Shown here: positions 24,301 through 34,873 of the stretch, in pieces
Position numbering within the stretch: the first letter of the stretch is position 1
How the letters are laid out: every line of letters begins with the position of its first letter
DNA from: Apostichopus japonicus
Taxonomy: Eukaryota; Echinodermata; Holothuroidea; Aspidochirotida; Stichopodidae
Direction of reading: 5' to 3'
Assembly (NCBI RefSeq): GCF_037975245.1
Contig: NC_092578.1
Span: 12,690,321 to 12,754,320, forward strand
Length of the DNA: 64,000 nucleotides
The notes under the pieces: generated by a model
What the model saw: the letters and a program-made list of their open reading frames with translations, nothing else
What the model was told of the DNA's origin: nothing
The model's database searches: none
Translations under genes and position numbers: made by a program

Positions 24301-27300
24301 GATCCATGGCCACCAGAGTAGAACCAGGAAAGGCGTTAACATGTACAGTGTTTGTAAGGATTTACACGCTATATGTGGCACATTTAAAATTGAATTAAAC
24401 AGCTAAAAACTAGCTGCTGAGATGTGACCTCTCTGAAATCACTTATGAGGAAATAGAATAGGGCTTGGCTAGAATGAGACATCATTCAACAATTTGTTAA
24501 TCTCTTCATCACTTAGCACATGGCAAGCCTACACAGTTACTGATGGCCTCAGCCAACTATTTTGTCTCATCATCACCTAGCAACAAGGCAAGCCTGCACA
24601 GCAGCTTCTTGAAACAAACCAAGAGTCTTACAAACCATTCACAATGTCATAAGTATACATTCTAACATCCTTATAAGTACAGTAGCATACAGAGTGTCTT
24701 AAAAGCTTCTTGAATCAACCAAGAGTCTTACAAACCATTCACAGTGTCATACAAGATTTTAAGTTCTCTTAAAGCAGCATTTAAAGTCATTAACAGCTTC
24801 TGGAATCAAATCAAGCAGCTTAAAATGCATTCTCAATGTCATACAAGTATTATTTATTCCTTTAAATCAGCTTTCAGGGTTTCATAAAAGCTATTGGAAT
24901 CAAACCCAGATGTTTACATAGCATTCACATTGCCATACAAGAGTATATATACTAAGCTCCTTTAAAGCAGCATTCAGGGGGTCATTCATCTGGCAGAATC
25001 ATATAAAGGACCATTATGGGCTGTCTTTTGTGAGCCTACTTGAACTTTGACTACTCAAATTCAAAGTCCTGCTTTTTAAAGCAAATTCTCTGCCTTAATG
25101 TTTACCTTAAAGGTCTATTGACACACCATTGTAATAATCACTCTAATAGGCATCAGAAATCATGAAAATGGCTGCAACTCCCATCAAAAATTCATTAAAG
25201 ATTGACCATTTTACAAGTATTTTCTTAATTCTAGATTTATTTATGAATGAACATTAGCTAATTATGGTCACTGGTAATGTAAAGGGAGTGACTGCCTAAT
25301 GTTATTCTTTTGGTTTGTTTTTACAATCTTTGTTTCAAGGATACTGAACACAGGTTTGTGGGATAAGGTGATTTTTTGAAATATTTTGTCTTCTTTGAAA
25401 AGAGGAACATCAAATTATTCAAATGATATATGTGGGCTTACAATTAGGGGTTAACTTATTAAGGGCAGAATAAGTCATTTTAATGAGCACAACATTCCAC
25501 GTCATAGTTCGCACATGTATAAATAAATGAGTTTATCAAAACTTCAAATGTGTTACTTGGAAACGAAAAGAGCTTTTCGGAAGATTTCAACAGATTTTGA
25601 AAGAGTTTCAAACACAACAAATGTACTGAATATGGGGCAAATTGGCTAGAGGTGTGTCCGTAGTACTTGGGATAACTTAAACTTGACTTTTACAGAAGAG
25701 GTAAAACACTCACATCATATCTACAGTCGTTCAGTGTTAGTTGACTTAGTCGCATTCTGTCACTATTTACGCCATAGTACACAGCCGATGTGTGGATCAT
25801 ATCCTGGGCGTTGGCTTCAAATTCTGCCAAACTTGTATACAACTTTTGTTCCACTTTCTGATGAGTAAGAAAAACACAGTTTTGGATGAAAATGAAGTAT
25901 TTAGAGTTATAAACAGTGCTTTTCTTTGGCTTAGGTCTTACACTGATGATTTAGTAAGCTCATCATACCATTCTCCTGCCCACTCTCCCTGGAAAATATA
26001 AAAATTGAGGCAAGGACAGTAGCTTTTATGCGAGTACAAACTTTGCCTTGAATCAGTTGAAGAAAACTTGAATGAAGTGGATGATAGCATGTCAAACTAA
26101 AATAAAAGACAGTATTTCCAAAATCCATCAAATTAACTCATCACAACGTAATGTTCTTAAATAACCACTTGAGACATTTCTTCTCACTCAAACAACGATT
26201 AAAAAGAGAGTAATTAGCATCATCCCTTAATGATGCTTCCAGTCCTAAGAAAATAAGGCTAGGCTGAGAGATGTAAGCTCAACATTAGGCTATAAATGTT
26301 TAAAATGTAAATGGACCATCCACTTGCAGCTTATTTACCATGAGATATCTAGGCATTAATTATATAGCAATAAATATGACTGTATTTTCTGCTGAAGACT
26401 TTCATGTCTGCTGAAGTGAACTATGTTGCAAGCACAATGAAAATAAAGCGCATCCAGTATATAGTCTTAGACACACTGTCATTGAAGTAATTAGTTGACC
26501 TACCTCTATCATGGTCCCCAGGTCAACGTGCCTGTACACAAGGTGGTAGTAGTTAGGGACAGTCTCCAATTTGAGTTTCCTGTGTAATTCCCTGGCCTAC
26601 AATACAAATAATAATCATGTACAGTTCTTATAAAGCGCAAAAAACATTAAAAACATCTCGAAGCGCTGGGGGGAATTTTTAAAAAAAAAAACACAGAAAC
26701 CTAGAAAAAAAAAATGTATATACACAGTTTAAAGATGCGACACAAACTGACTGACGTGATACAAACATGAGGGGATGTAAACCTGTGTGTGGATGTCAAA
26801 GGTCAGTGTCAAAAAGTCAGCAGGTCACTCTGATTGATTATGGTAGAGTTTCAGAGTGCAGTTGCTATGAGGCACCAGGTAAGCAAGGGTTCAAAGCGAA
26901 TAGAGGGTCTTCTAGTTGCAGCTTAATATTATAGGGATTGGTCAGAATGATTTCCATATTTGAAATCAAACCGAGTCCCAGTTATTATCATTGGGGCTAG
27001 ACAAAAGAAGGAAAAGGTATTGAACCTAGATATACATTGGACATGGAACACCAGTGAAGCAAAATCAAACTCACTGATCATACAAAATATTGAAATATAT
27101 TGAAATATAAAAATATAAAAATATAAAAGTATAAAAATATTGATATATAACATCATAAATACCTTATCTTTCATCCTGGCCAGGACAAAGTTCAGTAACC
27201 TGAACAAGATGACACGGCTAATCTTGAACGTTTTCTGTGTCAGAGACTATCGTAAACAAGAGAAAGAAGAGAAGGGAGATAGAGATGAGTTACATTTCAT

Positions 27301-30300
27301 AGTCCTATATCACAGTTTGTGTGATAAAATCTTTGACATGTGTGATATAGCAACATTACATAGTCCTATATCACAGTTTGTGTGATAAAATCTTTGACAT
27401 GTGTGATATAGCAACATTACATAGTCCTATATCACAGTTTGTGTGATAAAATCTTTGACATGTGTGATATAGCAACATTACATAGTCCTATATCACAGTT
27501 TGTGTGATAAAATCTTTGACATGTGTGATATAGCAACATTACATAGTCCTATATCACAGTTTGTGTGATAAAATCTTTGACATGTGTGATATAGCAACAT
27601 TACATAGTCCTATATCACAGTTTGTGTGATATCATTATTGACATGTGTGACATAGCAACATTACATAGTCCTATATCACAGTTTGTGTGATAAAATCATT
27701 GACATGTGTGACATACCAACATTACATAGTCCTATATCACAGTTTGTGTGATAAAATCTTTGACGTGTGTGATATAGCAACATTACATAGTCCTATATCA
27801 CAGTTTGTGTGATATAATCATTGACATGTGTGACATAGCAACATTACATAGTCCTATATTACAGTTTGTGTGATATCATTATTGACATGTGTGATATAGC
27901 AACATTACATAGTCTTATATCACAGTTTGTGTGATATAATCATTGACATGTGTGATATAGCAAATTACATAGTCTTATATCACAGTTTGTGTGATATAAT
28001 CATTGACATGTGTGATATATAGCAACATTCCATAGTCCTATATATCACAGTTTGTGTGATATAATCATTGACATGTGTGACATAGCAACATTAAATAGTC
28101 CTATATTACAGTTTGTGTGATATAATCTTTGACATGTGTGACATAGCAACATTACATAGTCCTATATCACAGTTTGTGTGATATAATCTTTGACATGTGT
28201 GATATAGCAACATTACATAGTCCTATATTACAGTTTGTGTGATATAATCTTTGACATGTGTGATATATAGCAACATTCCATAGTCCTATATATCACAGTT
28301 TGTGTGATATACTCTTTGACATAAGTGAGGGCAAGAAATCCTCAAACCTTCAATATATCCTAAGGATCTCTCAGGCCAGATGTGAAGTTGTGACCAGCAA
28401 GTCTTTTGTGGGTTTTTTTTTTCTCCCCCAAATCTTGTTTTTTAAAAGTCCCTGTTTTCTGAAATTGTTTCAACAAGGCAAGGATCTTCTTGGTAAAAGT
28501 GTGTTTGTTTGTTTGATGCACAGAGTGCATTCAGGGTACCTCACGGTCCTTGAATCAATGGTTAGGGATACAATTTAAGAATGCTAGGATGGTAAACAAT
28601 TCCGTAAAATATTTCTTAGCAGGGGTCTAGGAGGCGATCCAGACAGTGTCGTGACCTTCGTTAATATTCTCAGCAGACACCTTGAAAACTAACATATACT
28701 GTATGCCATGTCATGAAGCACAGAATAGCACAAACAGTGTGAGATATACACCACTGTACAACAAAATGTTTTCAATGAGAGACAGTTCATCAATTGCGAT
28801 AACTTGGGAGGCTTAGACAAATCCTGCTAAATTTCATATTCTGTGCAAAATTTGATCTTAATGCACAAAACTTAATTTTTACATGAAAGAGTAGTGAAAA
28901 TCAAAGTTAGAGCAAAAACAGATCAGGCTCTATTTAATGAAAAAAAAAGTTACTTTGGAATTTTCCTAAATTTAATGATATAATAATAGATCCCTGGTAA
29001 ACCAGTGGTGCAGTTACTGTATATACTGAATGGGAAGGTATTCAAGTACACAGAGACCCCTACCCCCAGAAAGGAAAAAATAGGAGAGGAACTCATCTGA
29101 AATAACCTATAGCAAGAATTATAGTGAAACACTTGGCAGATGAAAAACATTCTTTCCCTTCTGCTATCTTCAAAAACATACTACAGGGAATCATTATGCT
29201 ATATCGCATAGCAAAATGTTATGCAAAACGTTGACTATACAAATCCAAAGATGTATAGCAGTGTGTGTTCTACACTTTAGGGCTGTGTCATTCCGGTTAA
29301 TTCACTAACCGGTTAACCGTTTCTATTAACCGAACGGTTAACGTTTAAACGTAACCCGTGTTGTTGCCTCAAAATAAGAGCCGAAAATCAGAGTTATATA
29401 GCTCTGATTATAATTCCGAAAGAGCGCCACCACTTTGATGCGGAAGTACATTCTCAAAATAGCGCTGCAAGTATCGTTTTTTCGTAACGCGTATGTCAAG
29501 AATTTGGTTGTATTTGCTTAGTTTTGACGATCGTTGCATTGAAAAAGACGAATCGCGCGTTTTCATGAAGTGTTAAACAGATTTTTGTTTCTCTTTCAGT
29601 TCATCGGTAACTGTTACAGAGATATTTAAAGCAAATATTTCTTTGTTAATTGCGTAGCCCCTACTGTAATAGCGCAGGCATTGTATGGCAGTTATAAGCC
29701 TAATATTACTAGGCCTACTTAATATTGGCATTGTGTATTGAAGTTCGCGATCATATGGAGTGCTAGACTACAAGGCTTTCACCAGCTAGGCCAAGGTTAG
29801 GAAAGTCAGTTGTTACAGGAAGCGATTACTACAGAAGTGTACGGTAGTAGGGCTAGGCCTACGCAATTACAAGTACAACAATGGGTCACAGATATATTGA
29901 ATTTGTGCATTGTGGCGGGTAGGCAGAGGGTAAGGGGAAGTGGAAAACATTGTAAAATTTCCCGCGAACACCCTGTCGATTTCCCGCCGGAGTTCGCGCT
30001 GCAAACACAATTAGCACGCGTAGCATAATGGCGTGGGGTAGTCCCCCGGTGGGGTCATGTGGTGGAACCCCTTGTGGGGGAACCCCTTGTGGTAGGCTAC
30101 ATTTTCCAAGGTACCTTGCCAAACAACTGTGAGCTCATCCCCTGTCTAACACCTGTTGTTAACAATTTTTTGGCATGTTGCCAAGGAACGTTTCATGGTC
30201 TATAATTAATAAGGTCAGTCAGTAAAGGTTCGGTTAAGTTATGAGAATTATTATCTTAGACGTTTAAGAAAAGTAGGTAAAATATGATCCCCGTAACAGC

Positions 30301-32164
30301 TAGGTAAGTAAAACAGGCAACTGACTCCTCCGCATGAACAAGACAATCCATTCCACATGATACATGAAAGTAAACCTTGTAATCACATGTTTAAGGCCAC
30401 TTGGCATGATTAACTAAATGCTTAATATTGTTTCCATGTTCTTGTAGAAAACGTAAACTTCGCAATATAGGCCTACAATTAGTTGTGTTTTTGTAGTTAC
30501 GTGAGATCCGTAACCGACGAGGTGGTTAGGCTATTTGCTAAACACTACATTATGGTAGGATATTATTTTCTCCGTAATTTTGGAAATTTTAGAAAATACT
30601 TTTTCGCCGCTTAACACCTGATGTGTTCTTACGTTTTATTCATAATTGGGTGTACTAGAGCCTTGTTTACATGACATTAGTTGCATTTAGCACGATATGC
30701 CAGTTTCGCGTGAATTTTTTGAAAGTTTTTTGCTCGATCTTTCGTAAAATTTGAAAGGTGTACCAACTTACTTTTCGTACACAATTGGTTATTTCTCTAC
30801 TGATTTTCAGAGTTTTTTTTACAGTCAAGTGTATACGTTGTGCATTGAGTATAAACTTATCGCGAATGCAAGAAAACGATGCGGGGATTTCCAGCAGACA
30901 AATGTTTTCTTTGTGGGATTACTGAGTCTGTTGAATGGAATCCCGCACCTTAGAGGGAACACTGAACTGAAATTACATCATAATAAAGAAAACGTTTACT
31001 GCTTAAATACAATATAAATTTGAAAGGATTAGATGCAGACTCGCCACGTTGTCGAACGGGGTAACAATAGGCGCTTCACGGGTCGCATACCGCTTGGTAA
31101 TCCCTTCAATCGTACCGCCAATCTTTTGTATGGATGCGTGATAAAGTTTGCAATTGTTACATGATTTTCGGCAAGCAAATGTTGCGGTCTATTTCGGGAA
31201 TAAAGTGATGTGAAGACGCGCCGTTGCGACTGCGTAATTGGCATTACAAAAACGGTTAAACTGATACGATGTACGGCGGACGTTTATCCGGCCGTTCGGT
31301 CGGTTAACCGGTTAACCGTTTAACCGTTACAGCCCTACTACACTTAAACCATAGTAATTTATAAGAGACAAATATCATAGCCTTCAAGACTGCTATACCA
31401 AAATTTGGAACACTAGAATTATTCCCTGAACTGTATTTGCCATTAAAAAGTAGGCTACTGTGCACAACTAGTTAAGTTTGACTAACCTCACAGATGACAC
31501 AACTCCATTCTTTGTCTTCGGTGTTCTCGCTCTCTTCTGCGGAGACACACTGAGGGTGGTAGACTCGATGGCACGTACTGCAGCACTGCACCTTACCTGG
31601 CTTGTGACAGGTAAAGCAATACCAATCATGGGAGTCTGATGACTGAAAAAAACAACAACAAAATTACAAAAAAAAAAAAAAAAAATTCAACTTACGATAG
31701 TTCAAGAAAAAAAATTGTTTTACTTTCTTGACACTTAAGTGCAACATTTTACTTGGTTTAAAAAACGAACGATTTAATGAAAAGACATTTGGATGCCAGA
31801 CTAAAACAATGGCGATAATTGGGGCCACAATAGATTATTGAAGAAGAGGATATGAACTAGTAATATCAATGACATAGCCTACCTCCATTCCTGTATCTTC
31901 AACGCACCAGAACGCCTCCTGTTCTAATCCAGCCCGGATACCCTTTTTACCGGTAGATATCTCCTTCACGAGCAGACCGTCCAGTGCCGCATACCCTATT
32001 TCCAACATACAATCTACCTTTGGGGTACCAAATTGTCTGTGCATGTACTTCTGAATCCGTTCTTTATTGGCAACTTGCTTCTGATTCCTGATCAATGTTA
32101 TGGCCTCCCACAGATGCTGGACCACCTGAGGGTCAGCCTGTCTTCGAGCCTCCACTTTCACCAT
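12213..32164 (-). CDS. zmynd11: ZMYND11 (BS69) chromatin reader, complete coding region
   Basis: Eleven coding exons on the - strand, in transcript order: 32164-31883, 31642-31487, 27234-27163, 26596-26504, 25857-25714, 22963-22883, 22509-22391, 20622-20292, 14422-14057, 13224-13039 and 12335-12213. All have AG acceptors and GT donors, and phases agree throughout, giving about 650 codons against roughly 600 in the human protein. Domain order is that of ZMYND11: winged helix (about 1-90), PHD (97-146), bromodomain (147-250), zinc ribbon (252-276), PWWP (277-320), charged linker, coiled coil (520-610), MYND (611-650). The known role of the family is nuclear binding of H3.3 trimethylated at K36 through bromo-PWWP, and restraint of RNA polymerase II elongation and intron retention control; its MYND domain binds PxLxP peptides. 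The start is the ATG aligned to the conserved N-terminus. The charged linker exon is longer and more lysine-rich than in vertebrates. Confidence 0.95.
12421..12714. repeat. about 85-bp repeat, 4 degenerate copies, resembling the preceding exon's donor region
   Basis: The phrase CCAATGTCTCCTCTT (or close variants) recurs near 12429, 12515, 12598 and 12684, each followed by related sequence. It matches the + strand of the exon/donor boundary at 13034-13060 (CCACTGTCTCTTCTTGG). It lies in the intron before the MYND exon. Confidence 0.75.
12715..12968. repeat. 51-bp minisatellite, 5 copies
   Basis: Five near-identical head-to-tail units beginning CCTATGGTAACCACGACAAC and ending TACATATAG, period 51 bp. 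As 51 is a multiple of three, the - strand stays open across the array and would read a 17-residue repeat ([17 protein letters not shown]). It lies in the intron between the coiled-coil exon and the MYND exon. Confidence 0.95.
13039..13224 (-). CDS. zmynd11: zmynd11 coiled-coil exon
   Basis: Starts [11 protein letters not shown] and ends [10 protein letters not shown], followed by donor GTATGT. It is a strongly charged heptad-like helix that in the family mediates dimerisation and positions the MYND domain. The last ten residues closely match the vertebrate sequence that leads into the MYND cysteines, which fixes the junction. Confidence 0.93.
13324..13656 (-). pseudogene. non-LTR retrotransposon RT fragment in intron
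   Basis: A 110-codon open frame on the - strand with [11 protein letters not shown] and [13 protein letters not shown]. These phrases are typical of the region C-terminal to the catalytic core in CR1/jockey-type reverse transcriptases (LGVxLDxxLxFxxHI). The YADD core is absent. It lies in the zmynd11 intron between 13225 and 14056, in the same orientation as the gene. Confidence 0.65.
13655..14083. repeat. 143-bp tandem triplication that includes an exon end and its splice donor
   Basis: Three copies with exact 143-bp spacing: GCTGACAGCTTCGGCCACTGC falls at about 13774, 13917 and 14060. The copy at 14057 and up is the true 3' end of the zmynd11 linker exon with its donor. The other two are intronic copies of that boundary that still carry a GTAAGATC donor. 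Confidence 0.9.
14057..14422 (-). CDS. zmynd11: zmynd11 charged linker exon
   Basis: A 122-codon exon from [12 protein letters not shown] to VAEAVST. It is dominated by Lys, Glu, Ser, Pro and His (for example [17 protein letters not shown] and [16 protein letters not shown]), then becomes helical ([15 protein letters not shown]) as the coiled coil begins. Low-complexity basic tracts look like nuclear localisation signals. Acceptor CAG ends at 14423; donor is GTAAGA. This segment is poorly conserved with vertebrates, so its assignment rests on frame, splice sites and position. Confidence 0.88.
14538..14602. repeat. AT/ATAC microsatellite
   Basis: Alternating AT with interspersed ATAC units over about 65 bp. 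Confidence 0.8.
15214..15320. repeat. AAG, GT and ATAC simple repeats
   Basis: Short runs of AAG (about 15218-15233), GT (about 15277-15290) and ATAC (about 15294-15312) close together. Confidence 0.7.
20292..20622 (-). CDS. zmynd11: zmynd11 post-PWWP linker exon
   Basis: Completes the split Arg codon from the PWWP exon and continues [12 protein letters not shown], which matches the end of the PWWP fold in the family. The helix [20 protein letters not shown] follows, then a Glu/Lys-rich linker with KRGIKRKSE, a likely nuclear localisation signal. Acceptor TTAG at 20623-20626 and donor GTAAGC; 331 bp, leaving phase 0. Confidence 0.93.
20657..22264. repeat. 67-bp minisatellite, about 24 copies, with higher-order repeats
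   Basis: Head-to-tail units of about 67 bp built on CAGTAACCGATGGCACCAGT and CATGACTTAGCACATGGC. Two monomer types alternate (GCATATGGCAAGCCTA and GCACAGCGAGCCGGCA). A distinctive variant with CCATCAGTCCACAG occurs at 20829 and again 528 bp later, and the variants following each also correspond, which indicates an eight-monomer higher-order unit. The array fills most of the intron between the PWWP exon and the next exon. Confidence 0.93.
22391..22509 (-). CDS. zmynd11: zmynd11 PWWP exon
   Basis: Encodes [20 protein letters not shown] and then [12 protein letters not shown]. This is the PWWP core, with GYWP in place of the vertebrate GFWP. The aromatic residues that form the trimethyl-lysine cage in ZMYND11 (Phe and Trp of GFGxWP, and Phe of RFFG) are all present, so H3K36me3-type binding is likely retained. 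Acceptor CAG ends at 22510; the donor after AAAG is GTCAGT. 119 bp, phase 2 exit. Confidence 0.96.
22883..22963 (-). CDS. zmynd11: zmynd11 zinc-ribbon exon
   Basis: [16 protein letters not shown] then KDWFCRPC: two C-x2-C pairs matching the zinc finger that joins bromodomain and PWWP into one reader module. Acceptor AAAG at 22964, donor GTAAGT at 22882-22877; 81 bp, phase 0 both sides. Confidence 0.95.
23063..23116. repeat. GACA/GATA microsatellite
   Basis: Mixed ACAG, ATAG and AAAG tetranucleotides over about 50 bp in a zmynd11 intron. Confidence 0.85.
23132..23160. repeat. perfect 13-bp inverted repeat, 3-nt loop
   Basis: Arms AGCTCAAACCAGC and GCTGGTTTGAGCT are exact complements around ATC. 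It lies about 170 nt upstream of the zinc-ribbon exon in transcript sense. No terminator or element border is recognised around it. Confidence 0.8.
24484..24600. repeat. outlying degenerate copies of the 67-bp minisatellite
   Basis: Two diverged monomers (CTTAGCACATGGCAAGCCTA and ACCTAGCAACAAGGCAAGCC) separated from the main array by 2.2 kb and two exons. Confidence 0.7.
24596..25010. repeat. about 115-bp degenerate tandem repeat, 4 copies
   Basis: AGCTTCTTGAATC-AACCAAG and ATTCACAGTGTCATACAAG recur about four times with drift, ending with AAAGCAGCATTCAGG. It is intronic. Confidence 0.65.
25714..25857 (-). CDS. zmynd11: zmynd11 bromodomain exon 3
   Basis: [20 protein letters not shown] then IHTSAVYYG: the last half of the bromodomain, including the position where canonical acetyl-lysine bromodomains have Asn (NAxxYN). 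Here the sequence is HTSAVYYG, and the family is already known to be atypical at this point. 144 bp, phase 0. Donor GTGAGT. Confidence 0.95.
26504..26596 (-). CDS. zmynd11: zmynd11 bromodomain exon 2
   Basis: [20 protein letters not shown] then [10 protein letters not shown], corresponding to the ZA-loop region of the bromodomain (HPMYRRLVHSAVDVPTI in vertebrates). 93 bp, phase 0, acceptor TGTAG, donor GTAGGT. Confidence 0.93.
26603..26672 (-). repeat. truncated SINE tail
   Basis: CTTATAAAGCGC and CGAAGCGCTGGGGGGA with a nearby AATAATAAT run resemble the tail end of the SINE at 2511-2848. No Pol III head is present. It begins 7 bp from a zmynd11 exon. Confidence 0.5.
27163..27234 (-). CDS. 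zmynd11: zmynd11 bromodomain exon 1
   Basis: [24 protein letters not shown], the first helix of the bromodomain. 72 bp between a CAG acceptor and GTATTT donor, in phase with both neighbours. Confidence 0.88.
27290..28322. repeat. 61-bp minisatellite, about 17 copies
   Basis: Units read CATAGTCCTATATCACAG, then TTTGTGTGATAAAATC, then TTGACATGTGTGATATAGCAA. The left five or six copies are nearly identical; copies to the right vary (AAAATC/ATAATC/ATCATT). Each unit has an internal inverted repeat (TATATCACA with TGTGTGATATA). It fills the start-proximal part of the intron between PHD and bromodomain exons. Confidence 0.95.
29278..31337. mobile_element. 2,060-bp non-autonomous hAT-type element
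   Basis: Bounded by TAGGGCTG and CAGCCCTA, with the exact 8-bp target duplication CTACACTT at 29270-29277 and 31338-31345. Sub-terminal ends are rich in CCGGTTAACCG motifs in inverted orientation. 8-bp duplications and YAGGG-type ends are features of hAT elements. No transposase-like frame was found (longest 88 codons at 30751-31017). It lies in the zmynd11 intron, ending about 140 bp from the PHD exon. Confidence 0.88.
31487..31642 (-). CDS. zmynd11: zmynd11 PHD finger exon
   Basis: [20 protein letters not shown] then [12 protein letters not shown], ending EWSCVICE. The Cys4-His-Cys3 zinc ligands of a PHD finger are all present. The HDWYCF-CH-PG start matches the vertebrate protein closely. 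156 bp, acceptor TTTCAG, donor GTTAGT, phase 0. Confidence 0.96.
31883..32164 (-). CDS. zmynd11: zmynd11 first coding exon: winged-helix domain
   Basis: Starts [20 protein letters not shown] and includes [17 protein letters not shown] and AGLEQEAFW, matching the N-terminal SAMD1-like winged helix of ZMYND11 (RRQAD, IRNQKQIAN, GIEQEGYW). No in-frame stop separates this ATG from candidate acceptors at 32178 or 32184, so a non-coding first exon probably lies farther upstream. 94 codons, donor GTAGGC. Confidence 0.95.
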
Positions 32165-32659
32165 TCTCCCTGCTTCCCTGACACTATGACAAAACCAGAA
32201 GAAAAAAAAAACTGACCGTTAACTTCGCAAATGTTACTTATGTATTTAAACGTATAAAGCATATATATATGGGGTGAGACAACAATGCACCAGCTTTGTG
32301 GTGCCAAGGTATAGTAGGTAAGCAATTTGAAAGAAATATTCATAATTTCCAGATTAAAATAATAATAAATAACACTAATTAGAGCGATTAATACAGTTTC
32401 TCAGCACCTCACAAAGGAAAATAGAAAACATAGCAAACAACCACCAAGGAGAGAAAAGAAACGTTTTAAGCTGTCTTTTGCAAATTTCAAGTGTAGGAGG
32501 TTTCACGCACATGGATCGGGAGTTCGTTCGAAAGGGCAGGTGCAGCAACAGAAAATGCAGGATCGCCATAGCGAGTCCTCGTATGAGGACCGTGACCTAC
32601 CGTAACATCTCACATTGATCTTATCATGCATTGATTGCATTGAATACTGTAGTATGGCA

Positions 32660-33401
32660 TAGGGCTGTGTCATTCCGGTTAATTCACTAACCGGTTAACC
32701 GTTTCTATTAACCGAACGGTTAACGTTTAAACGTAACCCGTGTTGTTGCCTCAAAATAAGAGCCGAAAATCAGAGTTATATAGCTCAGATTATGATTCCA
32801 AAAGAGCGCCACCACTTTTTGATGCGGAAGTACATTCTCAAAATAGCGCTGAAAGTATCGTTTTGTCGTAACGCGTATGTCAAGAATTTGGTTGTATTTG
32901 CTTAGTTTTGACGATCGTTGCATTGAAAAAGACGAATCGCGCGTTTTCATGAAGTTTTAAACAGATTTTTGTTTCTCTTTCAGTTCATCGGTAACTGTTA
33001 CAGAGATATTTAAAGCAAATATTTCTTCGTTAATTGCGTAGCCCCTACTGTAATAGCGCAGGCATTGTATGGCAGTTATAAGCCTAATATTACTAGGCCT
33101 ACTTAATATTGGCATTGTGTATTGAAGTTCGCGATCATATGGAGTGTTAGACTACAAGGCTTTCACCAGCTAGGCCAAGATTAGGAAAGTCGGTTGTTAG
33201 GAAGCGATTACTACAGAAGTGTACGGTAGTAGGGCTAGGCCTACGCAATTACAAGTACAACAATGGGTCACAGTCTCACAGATATACTGAATTTGTGCAT
33301 TGTGGCGGGGTAGGCAGAGGGTAGGGGGGAAGTGTGGAAAACATTGTAAAATTTCCCGTTCGGTCGGTTAACCGGTTAACCGTTTAATCGTTACAGCCCT
33401 A
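32660..33401. mobile_element. 742-bp internal-deletion derivative of the hAT-type element
   Basis: Same ends (TAGGGCTG ... CAGCCCTA), and nearly identical to the first 690 bp and last 50 bp of the element at 29278-31337. The middle 1.3 kb is missing, joined at CCCG. GTATGGCA occurs directly before the left end and 5 bp after the right end, so the target duplication is present but not perfectly abutting. It lies about 0.5 kb upstream of the zmynd11 ATG. Confidence 0.85.
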
Positions 33402-34873
33402 CTACTGTATGGCACGGTCGAAATACACATGTACTGTATGTTTTTAACATTGCCACCAAATACTGGCCGTTTGGCATACCCAACGGATCAGTCCTGTGTC
33501 CTGTCCCTGAGGTACTCATGAGTAAATGTCGTAAATGTTCCTGCTTGCAGGTGGATCTTAAGTACATGTACATGTATACAAATGGCAATCTACTTTAATA
33601 CTGGAGTACTTGTTACACCACTTTTGGTAAAGTACTTAGTATCATGTGATACTAGGATTCCCAACATGCCACAAACCTACAGTAGTATTCCCATTGAACA
33701 CTTCACCTGTACAGTAAAGTCTTGTATAAACCTTTCTTCAGTACGATATGTTCCAGTCAAGTGGGTTCTGTTCAAAACTCTACACTACCTTGCAGTGTTC
33801 ACCACAGACCAGCAAATAAAAGATGCAACCAGGACAGCTTCTTCATAAATTATGTAGACTAAAAAGAGCTTTTAGTCGAAATAATCCATATTACATAAAC
33901 GCTATACAGCTGCCACAAAATACTGCTATATATAACAGTCTTGAGTCAGTTAAGTGTATACTACCCATATGTATGTATGTACACCCAAATCAGACAGCTC
34001 TTGTAACACGTAACCATGGAGTACCGCCAAAGTCACAGTTACGACTACAGCGTAATAGTGACGAAAGATGTGCAGTTATTTCACCTGATCGCTTCAACAG
34101 TTACCTGGAGAACACTTTAAAAGCTGTATGACCTTAAGAGGAATAAAAATATATAAATATATATAAAACTAATCTATAAATTTATAGAAACCACATAAGC
34201 AATTTCTGTAGTCAAACTGGTTGGTTGGAAGAAATTGCAACAGAAGCTAATCAAGTGACACAATCCTACAGTACTGTATGTACAGTAAGCCAACAGACTG
34301 AGCAATATAACACTGCAGGAAGAAAGCAGAAAATAGAAATGGTTCCGATTCTTCTCAGGATGCAACCAACAAAACAAATATGAAAAGCAAACAAAGAAGA
34401 CTTTATCAAAATATGGCCATCTAAACATGTTTACGTTACGCCCCACTCACTCTATAATGTGCATGAAATTACTTCTAAGAACAACAGGGCACATCTACAC
34501 CCACTCCATTGGCTATTGACTACCACATATGACATGAATCCAAGTTACAGAACTCCTAAGGTATCCTGTTTACAAGCTGTAAAAAGGCATAACACACAGA
34601 CACACACATCCACACACACACACAGGTGACCGATGACACCATTGTTTAAATTCACATACCATAACCTTAACAATATTACCCCTTAACAATAGAATTCTTC
34701 CTCCCTATGTGGTGATTCTTTGAAATGATGTCTGAGGACTTTGAATTCCTTTGTTTATTTTTCAGTCAGAATACAATCAAGTGCACACACACCCATAGTA
34801 CACTCACACACACACTTACAGGGTACACAAAAACTCCATCGTGACTGCACATGTTTCTGATGCTGTTAGCATC
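33402..34873. other. no recognised gene; CA microsatellite at about 34584-34625
   Basis: AT-rich sequence. Small open frames (33582-33848, 33823-34131) show no family resemblance. CA repeats occur at 34584-34625 and 34783-34820. Confidence 0.5.

Noticed and set aside
27290-28322. Repeat array as possible CRISPR or tRNA cluster
   Set aside because: Whole 61-bp unit repeats without spacers, and no Pol III boxes.
29886-30122. Proline-rich frame at 30 kb
   Set aside because: Created by GGGGAACCCC-type repeats inside the hAT element; no other support.
30751-31017. 88-codon frame inside the hAT-type element as a transposase piece
   Set aside because: No zinc finger, catalytic or dimerisation motif of hAT transposases visible.
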